A program made the position numbers and the translations under genes. From assembly GCA_004369045.1 (NCBI GenBank), contig ML213518.1:722567-771455 (forward strand): a DNA stretch of 48,889 nucleotides, written 5' to 3'. The notes under the pieces were generated by a model. That model was not told the DNA's origin. It was given only the letters and a program-made list of their open reading frames with translations, and searched no databases. This DNA comes from Heliocybe sulcata. Lineage: Eukaryota; Basidiomycota; Agaricomycetes; Gloeophyllales; Gloeophyllaceae. Below are positions 1-8,858 of the stretch, piece after piece; the first letter of the stretch is position 1; each line of letters begins with the position of its first letter.

Positions 1-2283
1 TGTAAGGCACCCATTCTTAAGCCTATCGACCCCAGTCTGGACGAACCTATCTGGGTTATCTGCGATGCCTCAATAACCGGCGTAGGGGCTGTATATGGTC
101 AGGGGCCCGAATGGCGAACGTGTCGCCCGGCCGGTTTTATGTCAAAAAAGTTCACTGTCGCCCAACAGGCATATCGTACGTTCAAGCACGAAACAATAGC
201 CATCCTGGAGGCACTGCTTAAGTGGGAAGACAAGCTGATCAGGCACCCTATCAACGTGGTTACGGACCACAAGGCATTGGAATTCTTTAAGACACAGAGT
301 CGGTTGTCTAATCGGCAGACTCGGTGGATGGAGTATTTGAGCCGCTTCAACTATACAATTCGTTATGTGAAGGGCAAACTGAACAAGGTCGCCGATTGCT
401 TTTCCCGTTACTATGAGAATGACGAAATTGGCGAACACCAGCCCGCCGACGAGTACGTCACTGCAGACAGGAGGCTGGATCCCCACTACAAGGATCTGCC
501 ACCTAATCGAGTGGAGGAGCTATGCGCAATGAGGATAGGCCCAGGCAAAAGCAATTCACCCCGACCACGCCGGTCTCAGCGACTTAGAGAAATAGCCGCT
601 GAAGAGGACCACCGAAAGCAGGCTGAAGAGATGACACGGGCCAAGCCGTCAGTTCCTGATCGTACCCCTGGTAGGAAGTCGGACGATGTGCAAGTTGCAG
701 CGGATCGTCCAATTATCGAAGCAAAGGCCAAACCAGATTCGATCCAACTGCGTGTGGAAGGCAACTCCGAAATTATGACAGCCATTCATAAGGGCTATAA
801 GTCGGATGATGTATTCCCCAAACTGATAGGAGGCCCTAACGTTGGAGCGTTCAAGATGGACAATGGGTACATTTGGAAGGCGGTCTCAAGCACCGACTAT
901 GTACTCTGCATCCCTAAGGCAGTATTCGGTCGTTGACTACTGACCGAACTGGTGCTGGATCAGTGTCATAAAGTGATCGGACATTTGGGTACTCAGCATA
1001 CACTGGCCTACCTGCGACGATGGTATTGGTGGCCTCGATTGACAATCGAGGTAGAGAAATTTTGTCGGACTTGCCCAGTATGTCAAATGACAAAACCCTC
1101 CACGCAGAAACCGACGGGATTACTGCATTCGATGCCATTGCCGGATAGGCCCTGGGGCTCAATTGGCATGGATTTTGTCGGGCCGTTTCCGAAATCTGGA
1201 GACCGTGGTTACGATTACCTCTGAGTGGTTATCTGCAGGCTGACGTCTATGGTTCACCTGATTCCGATCCACACCACTAGCAAAGCTACGGACATTGCAT
1301 GGCTGTATTTGCGAGAGGTGGTCAGGCTACACGGGATGCCCGACTCGATCGTGTCGGACAGAGATGCTAAATTTACGTCTCGGTTCTGGCAGGAACTTCA
1401 CCGACTACTGAACACCAAACTATTGATGTCAATGGCATTTCACCCCCAGACGGACGGGGCATCCGAGCATGCCATACGCACGGTGATCCAAATCATGCGA
1501 GCTGTTGTCGACAACGAGCAGCTACAATGGGTACAGCAAATACCCATGGTAGAGTTTGCGATTAACTCAAGCATCAGCCGGAGCACCGGATTCACGCCTT
1601 TCGAGCTAAACTACGGGGCGATGCCGAGGATGACCACGGTGTTGAGGCCAGAGGTGGTAAAAGCGGGAGTACGACAGTTCGCTGAACAAGCTTTGTTCAA
1701 CTTAGCCAAGGCTCACGACGCTATCATTGAGAGTCGAGTTGTCCAAACTCACTACGCAAACAAGAAGCGCCGACCAGAGGATCCTATCCCCGTCGGTGCG
1801 CTGGTATATCTGTCAACAGAGAATCTCAACCTACCTAAAGGAAGAGCACGTAAGCTAGCGCCCCGATTTATTGGGCCCTACGTGGTCACTAAGAGTCACC
1901 CCGGGACGTCTACTTACACGCTCGCGCTTCCCCCGGAGCTGAAGGCTCGCCGAATTCATCCGACGTTTCACATTAACTTACTTCGGTGACACGAGGGCAA
2001 CGACGATATATTATTTCCCCACCGGGAATCTCTTACTGCATACGACTTTGGCGAGCCTACGGATGTCGAATTTCTGGTAGAAGAGATCATAGGACACCGT
2101 TGGACAAAGGGCAAACTGGAATTTCAAGTGAGATGGGTTATCGGGGAAGTGACGTGGGAGCCTCTCAGCTTGTGCAACGATCTGGAGGCTCTGGATGACT
2201 ATCTTAGCCTGGCAGGGGTCGACGCCCCCGAGCGATTACCCCGACGCGCACTTAACCAGCGCTTAGCGCCGTCACGGCGCTAA
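1..2283 (+). pseudogene. Retrotransposon pol (RNase H, integrase, chromodomain), broken by three in-frame TGA codons
   Basis: One reading frame runs from the window edge to TAA at 2281-2283, interrupted only by TGA at 934-936, 1222-1224 and 1987-1989. RNase H is shown by CDASITG, HETIAILEAL and TDHKALEFF and a late VADCFSR aspartate. The integrase shows HKVIGHLG with CRTCPVC (HHCC finger), then core residues in MDFVGPFP, SDRDAKF and PQTDGASEH, and a GPY-like module RFIGPYVV. After the third stop the frame continues into a chromodomain (VEFLVEEIIGHR, FQVRWVI, TWEP). The first and third stops are consistent with CGA to TGA, i.e. CpG decay; the second probably replaced a tryptophan codon. The 5' end is cut by the window. 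Confidence 0.88.
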
Positions 2284-2422
2284 ATTTCGGGAAGCGCCGG
2301 TGCGACTCGGTCACACCCGGCGGCTGTGCATACCTGTATAGTCTATCAAGCCCCACTAATCCACGTATTATAATTGCAGCGTCTACTTTAATTGACCACG
2401 ATAACATCCGACCTACACAACC

Positions 2423-3660
2423 ATGTCAGAACGTATTCAGAAAGCGATGCTGGCTCGACCGTACGACCTCAGGGAGGCCGACGACATCCTGACGATGCTC
2501 AGATCCGAGGTCATCTACCTCCGCCGCAACAATGAGGAACTCGAGGCGAAGAACACGCGCCTCAAACGCGAGGCCGAGGACTGTCTGCGCCGCTACCCGA
2601 ATGCGGGATTTCATGCGCAAGCCACCACAGCGCAATATGACGCGCAAGAGCGGGGGCAGCCCATGTTTCCAACCCAACATGACTTCGATCGTCGATCGCG
2701 CTCCCCACTTCCGCGCAACCACGCATTCAGCATGTCGTTCGGGGATGCGGAGTACACAGGCCAGTACCGCAACCGAGTATACGTTAACCCTGACCTGAAC
2801 GCACCAGGGAGAGGGTACACGCGCAGAGCGGGCCAGTACAGGGGTAGGCGCGGTGGACACCCGCCTGCTAGGGCCGGGACGCCTTCACGCAACGTGGCCG
2901 GGATGGACACGGGGCCGGCCCCAAAAGTCCCGGATGAGAAGGTGGCTCACGAGTTAGCCCAGGAATGGGGTATCCAGCCTCCGGAAGGAATGCGTAGGGT
3001 GAAAGGACCGTGGGGTGACCCCGACATGCCGGACGCACCCACCCATACTAAGGGATGGGCCGCCGAAGAGGCGGAGAGCGAGGCTACGCCCGAAGCTGAT
3101 GGGGGAACTGTATCCCTGAAGTGGGTTGGCCCGCCCCCAGTACCCACTCCTATGCCATCTCCTCCACCGACTGATTCGGCGTCGGCCATGGTAGTTGAAC
3201 CCGCGACGTCGTCCGGAGGGGGGGGGGGACTCTGCGAGTACCCTCAATGTTCAACTTCGACCCGAAGGCCGACACGACCGTGCTGGTCCACTTGGTGGAC
3301 AAATACTCGAACATGGCACCCAGGGGTGTCGCTACGACCTCGGTGCAGCACACTACTCGGCGGGTGGAGCTGTGGAAGGTCCTCGCGGCAATGCCGGCCG
3401 ACGCGAGCAAACGGGAAGCGTTCGTGGACACCGCCCTCAACGTCATCCGAAAGGGCAAGTACCAGGCTGCGTCGGAGAACCCGAACATATCGTTCGCGTC
3501 GGCCCCCACCACTCACCCGTACCCGTACAGTCCGGCGGACGACGACGCGGTGATCCGCCATCTCGCCCTGTGCGGATTCCCGGTGGAAGGGCCCGACAGT
3601 GGTGAAGTCCGGGAGTGGGCCAACGTCCGCTTGGGGTTCCTTGAGATCGGGCGTGCGTAG
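2423..3660 (+). CDS. Extra ORF between pol and 3' LTR, coiled-coil N-terminus, frame change at a G11 run
   Basis: ATG at 2423 opens a frame starting MSERIQKAML, with a heptad-like charged helix at about residues 20-55 (LRSEVIYLRRNNEEL), then a Gly/Arg/Pro-rich hydrophilic stretch. The frame runs into eleven G residues (3218-3228). Past them the original frame becomes arginine-rich and loses sense, while the -1 frame gives a coherent segment from about 3229 to TAG at 3658-3660 (MFNFDPKADTTVL, VDTALNVIRKGKYQ). The protein is therefore best read as two parts joined by a -1 slip or a 1-nt indel, about 410 residues. I do not recognise the family. It lies inside the element, same strand as pol and before the polypurine tract, so it is probably an element-encoded additional ORF. 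A Gag-like role or a captured host gene are alternatives. Confidence 0.5.
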
Positions 3661-3873
3661 TCGCGGGTCGGGCGGCGTGGTTGACTGAAACGATATCATT
3701 GCGCGGCAGTGTCGAAGTGGACGGTCGGGCGTCCAAGGACTTATTTCAAGCATTTGGTTTAGCTTATTCGACTGTGACGGACACCCTGACTCAGTCAGTA
3801 TGCACGGTGTACCGTATCAAAATAATTCATGAATGATATCTTGTTCGTGCACTGTATATGCGCACTCCGCTCT

Positions 3874-3885
3874 AAGAGGGGAGGG
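3874..3885 (+). other. Polypurine tract before the 3' LTR
   Basis: Twelve purines AAGAGGGGAGGG directly abut the TGTAAG start of the putative 3' LTR. This is the position and composition expected of the plus-strand primer of a Ty3/gypsy element. Confidence 0.65.
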
Positions 3886-4096
3886 TGTAAGGGAGCGCCC
3901 GATGTGGCGTGTATTTGGTACTGTTTGGCAGGCGCGCGGTTGTAGCGGAGGTTGAAGGAGAGGAGCGGGAGACTCTTACTACTACCTCAGAACTGCTTTA
4001 CTGTATCGTCGTGTATCATCAACAAGGATAAGGTCCTGTTCTGTGCTTGTGATCTAAGTGTACAAGATATACGGACGGTACGTTGGTAGTTCTACA
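3886..4096 (+). repeat. Putative 3' LTR, about 211 bp
   Basis: Starts TGTA immediately after the polypurine tract and ends TACA at 4093-4096, giving the short inverted ends typical of LTRs. It contains no ORF. Earlier CA or TACA ends (for example 4061-4064) are possible, so the right edge is uncertain by about 35 bp. The matching 5' LTR lies outside the window. Confidence 0.5.
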
Positions 4097-4872
4097 GGTA
4101 ACATGGTTGAATGTTACCGATGACGTTGAGGATCTGATGCACTCCCACCAGTTCCTACTCAATTGGACAGACATCAGCATCAGCTTGCTCGTAGCTTGAG
4201 GTACTTCGCCCGGGATTCCAAGTTCTAAAGAATGTGAATTTGCTGCTATTCAGATATTGATGTAATGCATCGACCAGCAAGGGACTGCTGCCCCAATTGC
4301 AGAGGCATAGCAATACCGTGCGGGAGACCCGCACAACCTCGCTTGGCCACCTCTCTTTGCTGTCTGCAACAGGCAATATTCTCAAATACACTCCCATCAT
4401 CAACCGCAAGGGCCGGCCTCAGACAGCGTATCACCTCCGCAATTGAGGGTCGAACCTGTGGCAGTGGACGTTCTGGGTGAAAGCGACGCCCACCACTTAT
4501 GTCTCCATCCCCCGCTTGTCAATACTCACATGGCCAAATTGATATCACGCCTGGAGACCAGTTGCAATATTCGCAGGCTCCTCGGGCTGATGCTGGTGAC
4601 TCCGGACCTCCTTCGAAGAAGCATCGCCATGCAAAACGCATAGTTTGTAGACAGCGCGGGCGCAATCAGTCCATCTGCAAAGCACAGGAAGGGGTATACG
4701 TGAGGCTTGAGCTTGAGCGCCCAGCTAGCTCCAGCTAGCGTAGCTCACTAGTACTGCTGATGTTCAGCGCAGCAGTGCATTATTATGCAGACACCGCATA
4801 CTTTCCGGGATATAATACAGAATGATGACATCATCCTTAGTCTGAGCATTTTAAATGTCACGTCTTTAATCT

Positions 4873-4958
4873 AGCAACCCCCTTGCTGAATAAGACTTTC
4901 TCTGAACTACTCAAAAATTACCATATAAGGTGAGAGGTTGCTAGCAAGGGGGGTTGCT
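4873..4958. repeat. Short inverted repeat pair
   Basis: AGCAACCCCCTTGCT at 4873-4887 is matched by its reverse complement with one extra G at 4943-4958. Both copies are followed by the same GAATA, so the pair also has a direct-repeat component. Confidence 0.6.
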
Positions 4959-5102
4959 GAATAGAATTATCCTACCAAATATATGGTGTAAAAAAGATAG
5001 TATTGCACAGCATCAAAGAAGGAAGATGAAACTAAAATATGGAAATACATTTGCACCAATCTGGAAATAACCCCAAAAAGTAAAGATATAGATGGATGTC
5101 TG

Positions 5103-5478
5103 AAGGTATTGCCCCAATTACTGCCCATTGCGGGCCCAATCACTGGGCGAGAACCGCGCCAAGATGGCCCAGTGCCGGCACAGTTGCCGCCCACCAGGTG
5201 CCCGGTAATGGCACAGCCACTGCCCACAAGGCGCCCGGCACGACAAGGGTTATCCAGCAGTAAGGCTTCAAGCAAAAGGATGGTCCTACGAAGGGTGGTA
5301 CATACCTGAGATAATGACCCTTGGTGGTGACCTTGAGAACATCATCACACAATATCACACTGCTAAATGCCTGTTGGGTGCTTTGTGGCAGACTGCCGGG
5401 CGGCTACCAGGCAATTACCGGGTGGCTACTGGGCGGTTACCGGGCAGTTGCTGGGCGGCTACTGGGGCAATACCTTTC
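5103..5478. repeat. Inverted minisatellite of GGGCGGYTACY-like units
   Basis: At 5380-5475 degenerate 10-12 bp units (GGGCGGTTACC, GGGCAGTTGCT, GGGCGGCTACT) run in tandem. The complementary pattern runs at 5103-5232, with outer ends AAGGTATTGCCCC and GGGGCAATACCTT matching as inverted repeats. The whole can fold into a long imperfect hairpin. This resembles a MITE-like or satellite remnant; no family is assigned. Confidence 0.55.
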
Positions 5479-5671
5479 ACAAGAATGCAGAATATATAAT
5501 TCCCAGAACTATTTCAGGCAATATTGGCAGTTAATATCTTGGACTATGTAATACTCATTAGAATATAATATACATAAGAAAATGTATTGCATCACATTTA
5601 GGACACTCCCAGAATTTCATATTTTCGCACATACTAAATGGACTGTGAAAGAAGATATATTGCTTACATTA

Positions 5672-5699
5672 TGCATAGCATTTTTATATCTGCTATGCA
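5672..5699. repeat. Perfect 9-bp stem, 10-nt loop hairpin
   Basis: TGCATAGCA at 5672-5680 and TGCTATGCA at 5691-5699 are exact reverse complements around an AT-rich loop, in AT-rich gene-free DNA. Its function is unknown and it may be incidental. Confidence 0.5.
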
Positions 5700-6076
5700 A
5701 TCCCGAAAAAGGGATCACTATAAACAACATATGTGTGTGGCTATGAAGTGTCTGTGAAATAATTACTTTCCAAGGTCAATAAATTGTTTGCAGAATGAAA
5801 TATATTTAAAATCCATTTCGACCAACATATTGTAACATTCAAAATGGTGCAACTCCCGCTGTGTGATAAACAAGAACCGACGAGTCCCCTTGGCAGTCCC
5901 TTGACGTCACTCTCCAAAAACCAAGCAAAAATATTCATACATGCAACCAGGCCATCACACGGTATACTCCATCTAAACTACACATCCCCACCCATCACCC
6001 CCGTGAACCAATAAACTCGTACACCAAAACACGTTACCCGTCCACCTGTAACATACACCCTCCATCTCCATGGTCG

Positions 6077-8047
6077 CTAAACCTCCCCCTTCCCCTGCCC
6101 ACCGTCCTCCTTCTCACTACTCCCCTGCACCCTCTCCCCACTCTCCGCCTCCCTCACCATCCTCCTCCTCGCCCACACCTGCAACACCGCAAGCGTAACA
6201 CACGACACCCCTATCCACGCAAACTGCACGCCAAAGTTCAGGCCCACTACATCGCTCCCAGTCAGAGACGGGCCCGAGGAATAGAGAAGGAAGGAATACA
6301 CACGGTCGTTTTTGGTGTTGAACACAAGTGTCCGCACCCCTCTTGATACGTTGTAAAAGGGCACCCCGTAGCCATACCGGAAGATGCCGGGGAGAACTTC
6401 GATAGGCAGGGAACATACTGCCACGTTAGCTAGAGAGACACAAAATGCAGCGTCAGCCCAAATGGTATATAATTCCGAGAAAGAGTGAGTGCCAGTGGTA
6501 CGCACATATAATCCACGGGAACAAGAAGAACGCGATAAAACGCTGCGTGACGAGCGTGAGCATCGATTCCACCGCGAGACCTCTACGGATACGCGCATAA
6601 GGCAACCGGCAGGACGGAGAAGAACAGAGACACGTACAAAGCGCTCATGGCCATCCACGATAACATCCAGTACACAAAAAACCCCGCGTGCCCTATACCG
6701 CGCGTGAAGGGCACCTGGAACGCGAGTGATACCAGGGCGTAGCAGAGCTGCGAAGTGTTAATATGAGTTAAAGCCATGGAAGGAATAAGGACACGCACGG
6801 ATATCGGGAAATACATGATAATCGGCGAGAGTATTCGCAGGAGCAGCAGCGAGCGCAGGGTGAGCAGGCGATCAATGCCAGAGACAGTTTCACGGGCGGC
6901 GCAGTTGATCATGGATGCGATGAACTGCACGAGTGGGGCAGGAGCTTGTTAGTTGGATAAAGGGATAGATAAAACGTATACGGCGTACTGAGAGGATGAG
7001 GAGATAGATGAGTCCTACGAGGTCCACCGCTGATGCGCTGTCGCGAGATAACGTAAGTCCAAGATGCCTGGCATAGACGCGGGAGAGGAGACGTACACGG
7101 GCACGTCGAAGGGCCGCACGTTGTCCAGCGTGAATCCGACCGGTTGGGAAACTACAGACGGCGCTGCGAGGGCGAGGGATGTGATATTGACACCCGAGGA
7201 GGCGAGCTGGGGGAGGAAGCGCACGGCGAATCGTTGGGACGTTTGTGTGAGGATACCTTGTGTCTATTCCAGATGAGATGAAATCAGGTATGCCAAGGGG
7301 AATTGGCTTACGATCGGGGATATGAACGCTCTGTATCCGTTCTCGTTTCTCGCTTCTGTCCCATAGGCTGTGATAGCTAGCGAGCCGTTGTACGAGCCAT
7401 CTTGTGATGCGACGGCGTGCTGCAAGGTGCTTGTTGCGTTAGGAGCCACTGAACCCACAACACAACCAGAGTCACCATGAATGGTTGTAACGATATGAGA
7501 AGAGCGAAGCGGTACCCACCAACAACAGCCATCCAGCACTTCTCGTCTAGCAGGGCTGCCACAACGTCCGACGGGCCGTTCGGAAATCGGGAGGCAGGCT
7601 GGACCTGCCACGTTATCTGTGTCGGCTGCCCAGTTGCGCTCGTAAACGCCTGCGTGACCGCCTGTCCCACCATATCCCCATCGAAATCCTGTAAATATCC
7701 ATGATCAGAACCCATTATTTCTGAGACGGAATGAAAACGCGCACCACCACCCATCCGTGTAGTCTATGTAACTGCACGCTCGGCTTCCACAGCGCTCCCC
7801 AGTATATCGGCAACATACTGAATATCGTCAGGACAATCATCACGATCCCGCCCATAGCCACCTTCATGTACATCGCGCGACTCTGCGCAAGAGCAGGATC
7901 TTTATCCCAAAATCGGTAGGAAAACATCTCGACTGGTCTCGAGGTATTGAAGTTCATGGTGGATTGCTTTGTGCGCTGTTTGTCGGATTCGGCGAAGTTG
8001 ACTGTCGACGCCCGCTCTGAAGAGACGGAAGGTGGACGTTGTGGCAT
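6077..8047 (-). CDS. DUF3533 / SNG1-type nitrosoguanidine-resistance membrane protein, possible frame lesion
   Basis: Ten exons on the minus strand: 8047-7745, 7688-7520, 7448-7312, 7263-7097, 7037-6989, 6924-6799, 6747-6638, 6580 or 6582-6507, 6429-6304, 6246-6077 (about 476 aa). Family hallmarks are FWDKDPAL and a first membrane helix ending IYWGALW, then VVDFDGDMVGQA. Later come DNVRPFDVPV and a C-terminal block of helices containing YALVSLAFQVPF, YWMLSWMAMSA, LPGIFRYGYGVPFYN and GLNFGVQFAW. Yeast SNG1 gives resistance to nitrosoguanidine; the mechanism is unclear and the protein is expected in a cellular membrane. In exon 8 the family-like reading LAVESMLTLVTQR and the following FIAFFLFPWII lie in different frames (one base missing near 6537). 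An acceptor two bases further in (exon from 6580) keeps the ORF open but scrambles about 13 residues. A short Lys/Glu-rich tail ends the protein. Confidence 0.85.
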
Positions 8048-8858
8048 AGCGAGGATGGCGGGAAAGAAGATTCATGGCCTTGGCTCGCACAGAGTATATA
8101 AGCAAGCTCGGGGCCGACGTCGGGTGTACTGGCCAGACCCGTACGCGGTATCGGGCCTTTGTGCGGCCCCTCTTCACCCGCGCCCATCGCGACCCTAACC
8201 TCTCCTGGCCTTTTTTTACTCATCTCGCATGTGTCAATCGCTTTTGGAGAAATCCGCGACCGTTAGTGACGGATCGCGGCCGCTTCAATCGGGCGATCCT
8301 TTCCTAAGCAAATGGTGCCACACGCCACGTAGTATGAATGCGTTTCCAATGGCAGGGTACTGTTAAGGATTATATTCGACAAAGAAAGTGTGACAGCCGC
8401 ACCGCAGGAGCGGAGGTTACGTACCACAACGTCTCTTTACGAATGCCGTCTTAGCATAAAGCGGATAAGTTATCCGTAAGGGAGAAGAGACTATTATGCT
8501 TGCTTCACAGCATCCTCTCGCAGCAAGTACTTGTACTCACCTCGATCGCAATGACTGTCGGGCTCTTGCAGTACAGTACTGGAAGACGACGAGAATGGTT
8601 GAAGTATCCGCGGTGCAGGTAAATAAATCCTCTTGCTATGCACACATCTAGGGGCGTGTAACCCTTTGCGAGGCTGCGAGGAGTCCTGGAGAAGCTGAAG
8701 GATATGGCCAGAGGAGTTGGACGCGGGAGAAGGTCGAATGCACAGCCACTCCCATCAGGCAGCACCGCCACCAGCAGTGACGTCAGGATCGACGCTGTCC
8801 AAACGCCATGTAGGACAAGCAATAGCGCGAATATTCTGATATAGCTGGAACACCTAAA
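8048..8858. other. Intergenic, SNG1-type promoter and RTC1 3' flank
   Basis: This lies between the start of the DUF3533 gene and the stop of the RTC1 gene, both minus. A minus ORF of 105 codons (8505-8822) has no recognisable content or splice context. Nothing else was identified. Confidence 0.5.

Larger units (their letters stand above)
1..4096 (+). mobile_element. Ty3/gypsy chromovirus LTR retrotransposon, 3' part
   Basis: The window opens inside the polyprotein of an LTR retrotransposon. Order along the plus strand: RNase H (about 1-420), spacer, integrase with HHCC zinc finger and DDE core (about 950-1990), a chromodomain (about 2065-2220), an extra ORF (2423-3660), a polypurine tract (3874-3885) and a putative 3' LTR starting TGTAAG at 3886. 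Gag, protease, reverse transcriptase and the 5' LTR would lie to the left of the window. RNase H then integrase then chromodomain is the layout of chromoviruses, common in fungi. The right boundary (TACA at 4093-4096, mirroring the TGTA start) is inferred, because the 5' LTR is not visible for comparison. In-frame stops show the copy is no longer autonomous. Confidence 0.85.
4097..6076. other. Gene-free, AT-rich, repeat-bearing stretch
   Basis: No ORF here has recognisable coding character. Base composition falls clearly below that of the flanking genes between about 4750 and 6000. It holds a short inverted pair (4873-4958), a GC-rich inverted minisatellite (5103-5478) and a perfect 9-bp stem hairpin (5672-5699), which looks like accumulated non-autonomous repeat debris next to the retrotransposon. 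Confidence 0.6.

Noticed and set aside
5103-5478. CRISPR-like array
   Set aside because: The units are contiguous, degenerate and without unique spacers, and the genome is fungal.
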